Assembly: GCA_003833135.1 (NCBI GenBank)
Contig: QZLH01000350.1
Location: 51,558-100,887, forward strand
Reading direction: 5' to 3'
DNA: 49,330 nt
Source: Oehlia diaphana
Taxonomy: Eukaryota > Glomeromycota > Glomeromycetes > Glomerales > Glomeraceae
Part shown: piece by piece, positions 35,473-47,789 of the stretch
Layout of the letters: each line of letters begins with the position of its first letter
Numbering within the stretch: the stretch's first letter is position 1
Program-made: the position numbers and the translations under genes
Notes under the pieces: model-generated
The model's database searches: none
What the model was told of the DNA's origin: nothing
The model's input: the letters and a program-made list of their open reading frames with translations, nothing else

Positions 35473-38445
35473 ATGTCAGAACAAGGACAAGGAGGAGGAT
35501 ACCCACTACCACTACTACCACTACCTCCTCCTCTTCTTCCTCCTCCTCCAATTGGAGGAGGAGGAGGATACCCACTACCACTACTACCACTACCTCCTCC
35601 TCTTCTTCCTCCTCCTCCTCCTCCAATTGGAGGGTATTCACAATATAATTATCCTCCTTTTCGGCCATCCTCAACTTTTCCTGATAATGCACAATCAACT
35701 TTAAATGTATCTCAAGATTCTTCTACATTTTATAATTATCCTCCACAACATCATCCAATAACTCCTTCAACTAATCCATTACAAACAAATTTGCAAAATG
35801 ATCCATATCAGTTAACTATAGAAATATCAGAAAAAACCCTACCTGAATCAAAAACAATACGTTACGGTGAAGCTCCAAGCATTCAACCACGTCGTTACAC
35901 ACAAAAAAAAATCGAATTATCTGATGGGCATTTCGTATATGATTGTCCTGTGCCTACTGGGTTAACAACGAAAGTTCCTTTTAGAGAAAAAGTCGTATAT
36001 GATTGTCCTGTGCCTACTGGGTTAACAACGGAAGGTCCTAAAAGAGCAAATGAATTTGATGAAGCTAGATATACTGCTTGTACATGTGATCCTGACGATT
36101 TTGAAAGAGAAAAATATACACTTAGACAAAAAACTTATAAAAGAGATACCGAAATATTTATAGTTATTACAATGTATGACGAAGATGCAAAATTATTTGC
36201 GCGTACATTTCATGGGGTCGTAGAAAATATTCGCGAATTATGTAAACGTGATAGATCAGATACATGGAAAGAGGATGGATGGAAAAAAGTAGTTGTATGT
36301 ATCGTATCAGATGGATTTGAAGAAATTAATATAAGTACAAAAGCTTATCTATCGGCTATAGGAGTATATCAAGAAGGGGTAGTAAAAAAGGAAGTAAATA
36401 ATAAACCTGTAACTGCTCATATTTTTGAGTATACAACTCACTTTTGCCTTGATCCAGAAAATATGAAACCGGTAGAAGTATATACACCCATTCAAGTTTT
36501 ATTTTGTCTTAAAGAAGAAAATACGAAGAAAATTAATTCCCACAGATGGTTTTTTAATGCTTTTGGGAAAATTTTAAAACCAAACGTTTGCATTTTATTG
36601 GATGCCGGTACAAAACCTGGTGAAAAATCTATTTATCATTTATGGAAAGCTTTTGATAATAATTCTTCTATTGGAGGCGCTTGCGGTGAAATTGTTGCAA
36701 TGAAAGGAAAATATGGAAAAAATATATTATTCAATCCTCTTGTAGCAGCTCAAAATTTTGAATATAAAATGTCGAATATTTTAGATAAGCCTTTGGAATC
36801 CGTTTTTGGTTATATTACTGTATTACCTGGTGCTTTTTCTGCTTATCGTTACAAAGCTATAGCGAATCAAATCGATCCGGAAACAAATGAAGAAGTTGGT
36901 CCATTAGCCTCTTATTTTTTGGGCGAGAAACTTCATAATCAAAAGTTAAATGATCAAAAAATAAAGACTGGTTTATTTGAAGCAAATATGTACTTAGCAG
37001 AAGATCGTATTCTATGTTTTGAATTGATTTCAAAAAGAGATGAATCCTGGTTATTACGTTATGTTAAATCAGCTTCTGCGGAAACGGATGTACCTGATAA
37101 AATAATCGATTTAATTAAACAACGGCGCCGTTGGTTAAATGGAACTTTCTTCGCTAGTCTTTATGCTATTTCTCATACTTTTAACATTTATAGAAGTAAA
37201 CATAGTATTTCGAGGAAAATTCTATTATCAATTGAAATGTTTTATCAAACTTATAATTTAATCTTTTCTTGGTTCGCATTGGTGAGTTATATTATCAATA
37301 TATGTGATTTTTTTTAAGATTTGTATAATAATAAACCTACTTTATTTATTATAGGGAAATCTCTATTTAATCTTTTATATTTTAGGAAATTCGGTTGCCC
37401 AATATGCAAACTGGGAATTAATATTATATAGTGGTTTAAAATTTATTTATATAGCATTAATTGTTTTCCAAGTCGCATTAGCTATGGGTAATAAACCAGG
37501 AAGGTAAAGTTTTTTTCATTATTATTTAAATTACAAACTAATATTCTCATATAATTAACGCTTAATTGAACTTTAACTAGTACAAAACTGGCCTATATAT
37601 TTTCTACATTGTTTTTTGCGTCTATAATGATTCATATGTTGGTTGCGACAGGGTGGATAACTTACATAAGTATTAAAGACTCACAAGTAAAAATAGATGG
37701 TCTTAATTTAAAAAGCGTGCAAAATATTCTTAGCGATTTCAATTTTAGAAATATTGTATTATCATTATTAAGTACCTATGGATTATATTTAATTATTAGT
37801 GTATTATCTTTTGAACCATATCATATGATTAGTAGTTTTCCACAATATATGTTATTAGTACCTTTTTATGTCAATGTTTTAAATATTTACGCTTTTTGTA
37901 ATATTCATGATGTTAGGTGAGTTAAAGAGGAATGATGATTTCCTTTTCTTTTTGTGTTAATAAACTAATGACATTTTTCTTTTTCCTTCCTTTTTAGTTG
38001 GGGAACAAAAGGAGAACCCAAGAAAAAAAAAGTACATGATGAAAAAGAGAAAGTCGATACAAAAGGAGATCAAAGTGCTACAGTAGATGTACCAGAAGAT
38101 GCTGATGAAGAATACGAAAAAGTACAAAGTATCTTAATGGACCCAAAAACACATGATTTAGGGGAATTAAAAGAAAGACAAGAAGAAGCACAAAAGGAAT
38201 CAAATGCGAAATTTAGAACTTATCTCGTATCTTCTTGGATATTTTCAAATATGTTATTAATTTTTCTTATAACTAATTTAACTTCTACCTCAAGTTCAAA
38301 TAATATTTATTTTATTTTTATACTTTGGAGTGTTGCTATTTTAGCAGCTATTAGATTTATTGGTAGTTGTATTTATTTAATCCTCAGATTATTCACTGAA
38401 AAAATATTTGATAAATTCAATAAGGCCAGAAAAGACGTAATTTAA
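35473..38445 (+). CDS. CHS: Chitin synthase (division 1 type)
   Basis: Four exons (35473-37281, 37355-37503, 37581-37916, 37998-38445) sum to 2742 nt, giving 913 aa with all phases correct. It polymerises UDP-GlcNAc into chitin at the plasma membrane. The order is a Pro/Gly/Leu-rich N-terminus, the CHS1 N-terminal motif [10 protein letters not shown], then the catalytic domain: [35 protein letters not shown] (Asp377), [16 protein letters not shown] (510-517) and QRRRWLNG (Gln550-Trp554). These are the family's substrate and product-binding motifs. About seven membrane segments follow. The last exon begins in the conserved NIHDVSWGTKG, then a charged Lys/Glu linker, then two terminal membrane segments. 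No myosin or cytochrome b5 domain is present, so it belongs to classes I-III. Oddities are two internal N-terminal duplications, listed separately. Confidence 0.95.
35492..35632 (+). repeat. 69-bp in-frame tandem duplication (Pro/Leu/Gly)
   Basis: The sequence from GGAGGAGGATACCCACTACC at about 35491 recurs 69 bp later. Each copy encodes [24 protein letters not shown] sequence in the chitin synthase leader. The second copy has two extra proline codons. The frame is kept. Copies are nearly identical. Confidence 0.9.
35933..36052 (+). repeat. 60-bp in-frame tandem duplication of the DCPVP motif
   Basis: The sequence TCGTATATGATTGTCCTGTG starts at 35933 and again at 35993. The first 38-40 bases are identical between copies. 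Each copy encodes [12 protein letters not shown], so the conserved chitin-synthase N-terminal motif is present twice (Asp157 and Asp177) where the family has one. Confidence 0.92.
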
Positions 38446-38590
38446 ATTTTAGGATTTTTGACCCCCCCCCCTCCCCCATGTCATCATTCATTTTAGGAAA
38501 TGTAAAATTAAAACATAATTCTGGCTAGAATTATATTAACTACAAGTGTCTAAAAATGGAAGATGTGTAACATCATCATGCCTCTCCCAA

Positions 38591-38608
38591 GGAAATGACG
38601 TCATTTCC
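38591..38608. promoter_or_regulatory. Perfect 18-bp palindrome centred on a CRE (TGACGTCA)
   Basis: GGAAATGACGTCATTTCC is an exact palindrome containing the ATF/CREB bZIP consensus TGACGTCA with matching flanks. It lies about 145 bp past the chitin synthase stop, in no clear promoter. It is a good candidate binding site but has no obvious target gene nearby. Confidence 0.55.
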
Positions 38609-39400
38609 GGCAGTCCCCTAACAACAACAATAATAATAACAAAGTTTAGAAAATTTTTTATCCTGCACGTATATATTAGAGACAATCAAATTTTAAGATT
38701 AAAATATTTTCTTATTCTTTTTTTACTGTAAATGTTATATATTTCCTAATTTTTTTATCTGTGTTAAGATTTAAGCGGTCAACTATGTAAATCAAAACTA
38801 TATACTGTATGATATCATCTAAAAATTTATTATCAAAGAATTTTTTTTAACAACAAATATAAGTTCTATTAGTTCTATTTTATTTTTTACCTAGTATACA
38901 ACTAAAAGGAGTTGACGCAATTTCTGTTTCCTTGTTACTTTCTTGATAGTATTATTACAAGAAACATTGTGTCATTCTCCTAAACTCTTTTGAGCTGCTT
39001 TTCCAAACTTGATATTTTGTTTATGTAAACTCCCATAATGTTTGGCTAAAATTTAGATGTCTGGCCTCAATTCTAAGTCATTTCAAGTCTAATTCCAGGA
39101 TAACAAAGTTACGTTGCTAAATTTGAAATATTTTGCCAACCAATGAAAAATACCTTCCTTAGTACTGTATAAAAGAAATTTTTTTAAGGCATTAATTTGA
39201 AATTAGAGCAGTGGTATGAAAATAATTAACGTAACTTGTCAGAAATGTGAGTGAGAACGGGTGCATATAAAAAAAAGCAGTAAAAAAAATAAGAAAGTTC
39301 ACTTTAGACATCTAAAAATGTGCGAACTATTCTTTTGACTAAATATAAAGAGTGATTATTTTATTAGGTATCTACTATAATTTAAAAAATTGTTCGATTA

Positions 39401-39447
39401 ACAGTTTAATTAAAGTCATCCTGACAGTTTAATTAAAGTCGTCCTGA
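39401..39447. repeat. 24-bp tandem direct repeat, two copies
   Basis: ACAGTTTAATTAAAGTC(A/G)TCCTG occurs twice in direct tandem in noncoding DNA. There is one substitution between copies. Confidence 0.8.
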
Positions 39448-41776
39448 TATAGTTTAGATTTACATAGTTAACCGCGCAGTCCGCTCACCCAAGGTATTAT
39501 GCCTCCAAATTAATGATACTGATGCAATTATTTTGTTAGAAGTAAGTGAAATAAGTTCTTGAATGACTTTTTTTGTGCAACAACATATAATATATGAACC
39601 CTTTGTTGTAAAAAATCGATTATATAATATTTGGTGATTAATTTTGAAACAATTAGACAATGCACCAGTACAATTTAAGTAATATAAGTATCGGTAAACT
39701 GCCGATAATATAAACGAACGGGTCCAATTATAGAACCATCTGTACTTTATCTGTACCCTTAATTAAGAATGTAATATACGTGTAATTTACAACAGATTTT
39801 ATTATAAAGTTTTTCTTTTTTTTCTGTCAAGGGGAAAGAAACAAAAAAGAAACAAAAAATTGTTTCACATGAGAATCATAACAAATAAGTTGTGATCATA
39901 AAAATCATATAGGATAAATTGATACCCGATTTTAATACTTGTAATGAAATTTCAGGATGATTTTCAAATGTGGAGGAACTGTACAAAGTTGAATCATAAT
40001 TTCTAGAAAGTAGAAATGAGACACATGAATAATATATAATATGTACATGGCATTATGGTGAAGTGATAATGTGATACTCGTTTAATCAAAAGTATCATTA
40101 TTAACACGGCAAAATGATTTTTCTTATAATTAATTTTTTATAAATAATTAACCTAAAACAATGTTTATATGTTTTTTAATAGTATGTGTAATAGATATCT
40201 TACAGAATTTGATATAAATTGGTAATAATTTTTTATTTTTTGTTTGTTTGAGAAACTTGAGAAAGGAACCTGAAACAATTCATTTTAAAAGGCACATTCC
40301 TTATTACTAAAATTTTATCGGTTTTTTCCCCCCAACCAATAAAAAGTAATATTAGTCAGGCAATTTATTTGATCAACGTCAAAATTATCAATCGACCTTT
40401 TTTTTTTCTTATAGATTTGATAAATATTAATTTTTAATTACATATCTGTTTTATTGATACGATTAATGAATGCAATTAATAAAGATGGTACAATTAATTA
40501 TTTATTTGTCTCCCCAAAAAAATTCTCAAAGTAAAACTGCGATTAATTATTTATTATCTTTCTAAATAAATCCAAATAATCAGCCTATAAAAATTCTTCA
40601 TGAAAAAAAAAAGAAAAAAAAAAATGATAATAATAAAAAAATATCGGTTTTACTTTATAGTAATGTTTCTATTTCTTTTTATAATAAAATATCGTTTTTA
40701 GAAATTTAATTCAATTTGTCGCCCATGACATCCCGTAGTGTTCCGACTTCCGAGATCGTCCATACTGCCTTACATTCTGCTATTCTAAATTCAAATATTG
40801 AAATATTAGAATCAGAGGGTTCAATTTCAAATAAGTACGATATTTATAGTATTTCCAATTAATAAATTTTACGTTTATGATTTTGTATCGTGAAAATATG
40901 TAAAAATATATCGTCAATTGAGTGGTGTCATATATTATTTCTGATAGGGCACGTTAGATATAACCATCAATCGAGCAATCGTTATCATATACTCTAGTCA
41001 ATGCACCACCATATTACGATATTACGATTACATAATTATACACGTTTTCGTAATTTATAACATTTTATAAAAATAAGATATATCAAGATATTATTTTTGT
41101 ACAACTATAAAATTCTTTTAATAATTGAATCTATCTAGCGTCTACGTGACGTTATAAGAAATGAAGAAATAAAATTACAAGAAAATTTTTAATACAAAAA
41201 AAATTAAAAAAAAAATAATAATAATAAAAAATATTTATAACGTGCTAAATTTTTGTTTTTTTTTTATTGAACAAAGGATAACTAAAATACCACCATATAA
41301 AATATTTTTTTGGCCCATTAATCCCGCATATTACGCGTGAAAAAAAAAAAAAATTATATATATATATATATTTTTCTTGTTTTATAATATGGTCTTCCCT
41401 TCTAAAATTTAAAAATAAAATTAAAGAAATTAAATTAAAATAAAATAAAAAAAAAAATGATTTAGATTATTTTTTTAATGAAATTTGTGATGATTTATTT
41501 ATGAGTGAAATTGATTATATTGTTGTGTGAATGCGGAATTATTTAAAACTAATTATATTAATAAGGATGAAATGAGAATGATTTTTTTTATTCGTTTAAC
41601 TATTTATATGCCGTTTTGTTCGATTTTTCTCAAACATCTTTTTGTCTTTTGATGATATTTTAAAAAAATTTAATAAACACTAAAATTCAATTTTTAAAAG
41701 AAAAATCACTTAAAAAAAAAAAAAAAAGGAAAATAAAATTTACAAGAAAAAAAGATACCCAAAATTATTACATTTT

Positions 41777-43090
41777 TTAGTAAGCTCTACCATAACCATT
41801 ATAATCAGGTACATTGGCTAAAGAAGGATTTAATTGGGCAGCGGCGGCTTGACCACGACGAAAATGTCTACGCCACTTAATTCTTTCATAGGTATTATAA
41901 CCAACAAAAGCGGCACCAACTGAAACAATAACACCGAATACGAGAAGCCCAGTAAATGGAGCACCTTGTGTATTGACACTTGCTTCTTGGTTTGAACTGG
42001 TAACGGATTTGGCGGGTGGACCAGCTATTGTGTTTACGCTTGAATCATCGTCTGCTGGGGTTGAATTTTGATTTTCAGTATTACCACCAGAAGTATCGGT
42101 ACTACCATCAGGAGTATCGGTACTATCATCAGGAGTATTGGTATTATAACCAGGAGTATTGGTATTATCACCTGGAGATGCTGATGGTGATGGATAAGAT
42201 TCTGATGGTTGATTTTCTGGTTTTTCTGGTTTATTGGACGATGGATCAGATGGTTTAGTAGGTAATGATGGTCCAGCAGGATCAACAGGTGGTGCCTCGG
42301 GTGATTTTTTTGGGTCTTTAGAGTCTTCGGGATTGTTTTCTGGAGGTTTTTCAATGTTATTATCTTTATCATCATTAAGACCGAATTTTGGGAAAGGAAT
42401 TGAAACTTGAGAACCGTTTGGTAAAGTTATAGATTTTTCATTATCTTTATCAATTAACTTAATACTTGATGGAGAAATTCTATTTAAAGAAATCTTATTC
42501 ATAGATTCTTTCTTTGAAATTTCACCCTTAATAAAATAAGTTTCAATAGTATATTGATCTTTACAAATTTGATTACTTTTTTTTGAACGATAATAACCTT
42601 CCTTATTATTCAATAATTTAACATTAGAAAATTCAACAGCTACATCATAATCATGTTTATCTGAATTCTTCTTAAAAACTGTTAATTGACCAATAAATTT
42701 TCCACTAACTTTATTAAATTTAGCAATTTGATAACAAGTTAAAACTTTTGTTTCTTTAGTATCATTCAATTCTTGTATAGCTGATTCACATCGACAATTA
42801 GAAAATTCTTTCCATTTTGTAATGATGAGCTTCTTATCAAGAGATTTATTATTATGACAAGTATGTTTTTGACGATGTCTCTTTTCATTTTGATGATGTT
42901 TCTTCTCCTTTAAACATTTAGATTTAAGTGATTGTTTATAATGTGAAAGATTTTTAAACCAAAATTCTTTTTCACATTTACTGAATTTTTCGGAAAGGGA
43001 ATTTGTTGCTTGTGTATTTGTTGGAAATGATGCACACAGTGCTAATACCAACAAAATTAATGTTAAATAATTCATAACATTAATAACCAT
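41777..43090 (-). CDS. Single-pass membrane glycoprotein with mucin-like stalk
   Basis: Intronless 437-aa protein of no family I recognise. A signal peptide covers about residues 1-28 (LTLILLVLALCASFP). An extracellular part of about 220 residues carries several cysteines (KCEKEF, KCLKEK, HTCHNN, NCRCES, LTCYQI, QICKDQ) that could form disulfides, plus His/Lys-rich patches. From about 250 to 370 is a Pro/Ser/Thr/Asp-rich stalk with a 7-residue repeat (NTNTPGY, NTNTPDD, STDTPDG, STDTSGG). A membrane segment at about 383-404 (GLLVFGVIVSVGAAFVGYNT) is followed by a short basic tail (RIKWRRHFRRGQ) ending NGYGRAY. This layout is that of a cell-surface sensor or adhesin-like protein in fungi; no wall-sensing domain is identified. 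Translation may start at Met1 or Met6. The gene converges with chitin synthase across 3.3 kb. Confidence 0.82.
   Translation of the reverse strand: MVINVMNYLTLILLVLALCASFPTNTQATNSLSEKFSKCEKEFWFKNLSHYKQSLKSKCLKEKKHHQNEKRHRQKHTCHNNKSLDKKLIITKWKEFSNCRCESAIQELNDTKETKVLTCYQIAKFNKVSGKFIGQLTVFKKNSDKHDYDVAVEFSNVKLLNNKEGYYRSKKSNQICKDQYTIETYFIKGEISKKESMNKISLNRISPSSIKLIDKDNEKSITLPNGSQVSIPFPKFGLNDDKDNNIEKPPENNPEDSKDPKKSPEAPPVDPAGPSLPTKPSDPSSNKPEKPENQPSESYPSPSASPGDNTNTPGYNTNTPDDSTDTPDGSTDTSGGNTENQNSTPADDDSSVNTIAGPPAKSVTSSNQEASVNTQGAPFTGLLVFGVIVSVGAAFVGYNTYERIKWRRHFRRGQAAAAQLNPSLANVPDYNGYGRAY
42080..42176 (-). repeat. 21-bp in-frame tandem repeat in the stalk
   Basis: About five copies of a 21-bp unit such as GTATCGGTACTACCATCAGG (plus strand) encode the 7-residue stalk unit. 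Copies differ by a few substitutions. It is likely to vary in copy number among strains. Confidence 0.88.
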
Positions 43091-45999
43091 CCTTTTATAT
43101 ATATATATTTTTTGTAATTAGACCGTGGATTATGTGTTTATTAAATTTTAATAAGTCATGTACCAGCACATGAAAGCTGTTTTTACTTTTTTTTTTCTTT
43201 CTTTTAAAAGTATAGTTGACCAAGAAAAAAAGAGAATTATTAAAATAATAAATAATAAATTATTTTACTCCTCTAGTTTTTCTTTCCTTTCGATAAAGAA
43301 ATAAAAAAAAAAAAAGAAGTCAAGGAATTCGAGAAAAAAAAAGACCGTGAATGTTAAGATATAAATACTCCAAAGACAATAGAACGTTAAACGAATAAAA
43401 GGGAATGAGGATGAAATTAATGGAATAAAATGAGGGGGGAGTAATATATGTAAAAGAGATAAAAAAAATAGGAGGGGAAAAAAAATACGAAAAGTTCGAA
43501 TTTGTTGTAAACCAATTTAATTTATAATATAAATAGGATCACAGTTAAAGTTGTTGATCTTTTAATCCGTAAAGAGAATAATATAAATTATTGTAGATTA
43601 CACTTTAGTTGACTAAATATATAATTTCTTTTATTGGATACAAAATAATTAAAATCGGCAATAAAATGCAATACCATGCAGAACGGTTTACTCCCCCAAA
43701 AAAACCGATCATTTAATGTAATTTCTGGAAATTGTAATATAAATAAAAAAAAAGAAACAGAAAAGTTCGTTTGAAACGCCAATAAAGTAATTTTTTTTTT
43801 AACAAGGTTTCATAGTGTTATAAAATAAAGCAGAAAATATTTAGATATTTTTTTTGTATTTTATGAAAAATGATTTGTTAAAAAAAGTTCGATATATGCA
43901 TTGACGATATTATCGTTTCAAAAAACATGCATATACATAAACATATGATTATAACTTTGATAACTATCTACCTAATTAAGTAAACTTAATTTAATTATCG
44001 TTATAAAAAAAAGTTTTTTGTTAAAAAATTTTGAAATTTTATATCGTTCGGAACATAAGGCTTCGGGGATAAATTGATTATAATATAAAGATTTACCGAA
44101 AGGAAATTAATAATTTATTAAAAGAGAAATAATGGTTGAATTGCTTGATATTCTCTTAGTAACCCTGATTAGAATGAACCTTCATTTATTTTAGGAGATG
44201 ATTTGCTTTTTTTTTCTGAAACACTTTACTTGTGATTTTTTTTTTAATTTACTTTAATAATGATACAAATCATCAGATTTAGCCAGTACAAAGTACAAAT
44301 AAAGAAAAAAAAAAAATTTTTTTTTTGGATTTCGGCCGTGTTCGGGTTTTAAAAAAAAAAAAAACAAATAAATAATTATACACTATAATTATATTAATTT
44401 TATTATGCACTGTATATATATTGTTCATTACATCTTCCAAAAATTATCAAGTAAAGCACTTAAGTATCAATGTATCATCTTGATAAAATAATGATATCTT
44501 TTAATATTTGTAGTCGTTACATTTAATTAGTGAAAAATACAATTTAAAAAGAGTATGGTGATACAAATTACAGAAGAAAACCACCATATGATTATGAGAT
44601 TGACAGATGATTGTATTTTCACAACAATTTTTTAGTCAAAATAAGGAAACTATTGTGTATTTTAACTGAAAAAATTTTCTTTATTTCCATATTATTATCA
44701 GAAAAGAAAAAAAAAAAAGTTATTCTATTCTCTCTATAAATTGTTTCATATTTAGACTAAATATCGGCTATATTCTGTTAATTCATTTTAAATTATTACA
44801 AAAGGAATGTTAAAATGAATTATTTTTATTTGTTACAGAACTTTCTGAGTAGATTTATCCTAAACCAAATTCAAATTGTACGATAAGCATATTTATTATA
44901 GAAACCCTTGAACATTTGAACAATTTAATACTTAACATTATATCATATTACTTTATAATTTACGTTACTCTTGAGTTCGCGTGGTAGCATTATTATCGTA
45001 GCACTTTAGTTATACCAATTTTCATTGAACAATAACAATATTTAAATCATTTAATGGTAATCTTTCTATTAGATTTCATATTATTATCATCATTAGGAGG
45101 TTTTCCATTTATGAAAATCGTATGAAATTACAAATTACCCATGAAACTTACTTTGTCATATCGTGATAGCCCAAATTCTTCGATCAGGATCCTATTCATC
45201 GGATTCGTATTATAACGGATTCCTAGTAGTCGGGATTTTGGTCCCAATTTCTTTTATGAGAGAATGGTAGAATTTATCATCTGATAATATTATGAATAAG
45301 TTTAGCAATTATTAGAGATATATTATTTTTTTGTCCATCACACGTACTCCATTTAATCCGTCGTGTTTTTCAAAAAAAGAAGTATCCGAGCATACAAAAT
45401 GATAGTGGTTCTTTAACCGTGAGCGAGATGTTAAAAATAAAATTTAAAGCATCATATGTTTGGTTTATTATATAAAATAAACAAACAAATATGACATAGC
45501 CCAGTTCCCCAGTGTAATAAATATTGTCCATATTCTGAAGAAAATCCCACTCATGATTAGTTCTTGGCGAAATTAATTTGAGCGCAAATTTTGATAGGAC
45601 AGATTTTCGAGTCGGTTGTACAAAGCTATTTGATCTTTGCTATAAAAATAACTTTTTTCTAAATTAATTTCGGAAAATAAAATATGATCGATGGTTCGGA
45701 ATAACATGAAACATGCAAATAATTTCAGTGGAGGTTTGAGGTGAAAATCTTAGCTTCAAAATATTTAAAATACTATGAATTTGCCCAATTTTTTTTTTAT
45801 AAAATTTCCCATTTATGTATAGTATTTTATTTATTATACTTTTCCAAAATTGAATTTCGGCTTTAAAAATACCAAATTTCAATTTTTCTTTGTATAAAAG
45901 TACTGGAAAAATCTTGGATATTCATGGAATTCAAAGAATATTCTTTTATACCCCTTAAATAAAAATGGTTATAAAAAATGGTTTAAATTATTAATATAC
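43091..45999. other. Intergenic region upstream of mucin-like gene
   Basis: The first few hundred bases should be the promoter of the minus-strand gene. The rest has only short ORFs of no support. Runs of A and T near 44310-44360 surround the GC phrase TTTCGGCCGTGTTCGGG. Nothing else was recognised. Confidence 0.4.
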
Positions 46000-47560
46000 A
46001 TTTGTTTTAAAAGTCTAGTTTGATATAAGGTATTTGATTAACTCAAAAATGTATAGTCAATTGATTTAAAAAAATTTAACTTGCTTGATTAAAATCTAAT
46101 TATATTTAATTGACCATATATATGAATTATATTTCATTATATTGTATATCTGATTAGTTATATATTATATAATTACTTAAAAATCAGATTTCTTAATACT
46201 AATTGAATTGATTTATATTGAATCTTAATATGAATTTTTTTTAAAAAAAATTTTAAAATATTTGTTATATATATTAAATATTTAGTTTAGTAATTAAAGA
46301 ATAAATGTATATATAATATACTTTATTTGTAATATCCTTTAAACAAAATAATAAAAAAAGATTATAATACAGTATATCAATATATAATATTAAAAAATAA
46401 AATAATAAATGTATTTTTACCTTATCTGTAAATTTATTTAAAATGACAAAGATGATTTTAAAATATCATTTGTAATTTATCTTTTATTTGAAAATTGTAC
46501 AATCTTGTATAATACAAATTTCAATTTTTATTATTTTTTTTTAAATTTGTATAATATAAATTGATTAAAAAAAAATGCATTACATTAAGATATTATAGAT
46601 AAAATATATAATAGAATATTACAATTAAGTTTGTTTTTAATTAAATTTTGAAATAAATTTTATATAAAAATTATATTTAATAAATCTTTTATATATGATA
46701 CTTAAATTTTATTTTTATTTCAAAAAAAAAAATTTTTTATATCAATCATTTAACCCTAATTAAAATTAAATATATCAATATAATTTAATAAAAAAAACTG
46801 AAAAAAAAAGGTTTATTAATAAATCAAAAATAACATTCAAACCTATTTTAATATTTTAAGTAAACTAAAAATATCACTATTTATTTTCATGTATTAGTGC
46901 ATAATGCTATAATGCAGGCTAAAAGTCATATAACTGTAACTCCTAATTTAAATTACATAATACATATAATATAATCCCATGACCTAATTATTGTCATGTA
47001 AAATTACCAGAATTTTACCACGTGATCTGCTACCATGTTTTTTAGAGCTAAAATTATGCTAATGTCAGTCAGTTACTAAAATAAGTAATATATTTTTTTG
47101 ACTTGGCATTATCCTTAATTATAATTATGTGTCATCATACTAATATATATATCATATATTTTTAAAAAAATTTGTATATTAAAATTTATTTTTTACAAAT
47201 TTTTATAATTTTATTAAATTTAAATATCATATATAAAGTTCCTTATGAGTTAACTTACAAGCTAAAAATATTTTAAAAATATATTACTTGCAAGCTTAAC
47301 TTGTAAACCAATATATTTTTAAAGTACTTTTAACTTGCGAGCCAGCTTGTGAAGAGCCTTAATTATATAAAGAGAAAAAATATACTTTTATTCTTTATAT
47401 TTTATTTTAGTAGATAACAGTCTAATAGACTGTTACACACTTGCAGTATAATGTTACCTACTTATAAGTATAATGTTACCTACTTTAATGATTTCAGTTT
47501 TCTGTGAGAGTTTTATAATCAAATTACTATCCATTTGATTTTAATACTCTGTAATCTTTT
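46000..47560. other. Extremely AT-rich noncoding DNA with small inverted repeats
   Basis: No gene is visible. Short complementary phrases occur, such as TTGTACAATCTTGTATAATACAA near 46495-46520. Repeats of AACTTACAAGCT and AACTTGCAAGC-like words lie at about 47255-47350. The region resembles decayed AT-rich elements and marks a sharp change to GC-richer repeat DNA after about 47660. Confidence 0.4.
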
Positions 47561-47789
47561 TATTGTCTTATAGATATTTGCTTGATTTTATTGCTCTATT
47601 CCTTTTTTATTACCTTCTAACTATCTGCCTGTTTTCAATGGTCTGTACTTATTTTATTAATAAAGAGCTATTTATTTGTTTACCTGCTTCTGGGTCTTTT
47701 TGGTTGCCTGTTAAAGTGTCGAGGGTGCTTTCCTTTTTTACCTATTTTGTTGCCTGCCAGAATGCCGAAATATGGTAAAAAAAAATATC

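Larger units (their letters stand above)
38446..41776. other. Intergenic region between chitin synthase and mucin-like gene
   Basis: This is a 3.3-kb stretch between the 3' ends of two convergent genes, with no supported gene. Visible structures are a C-run near 38463, a perfect 18-bp palindrome at 38591-38608 and a two-copy 24-bp repeat at 39401-39447. About 39000-39200 is less AT-rich and could be an old element, but no ends were found. Confidence 0.45.

Noticed and set aside
35471..35698. Antisense ORF over the proline-rich leader of chitin synthase
   Set aside because: Poly-Glu/Val translation of the same minisatellite; shadow of the real gene.
38463..38477. C-rich run after chitin synthase
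   Set aside because: Simple low-complexity tract; no motif such as a stable i-motif could be argued from one run.
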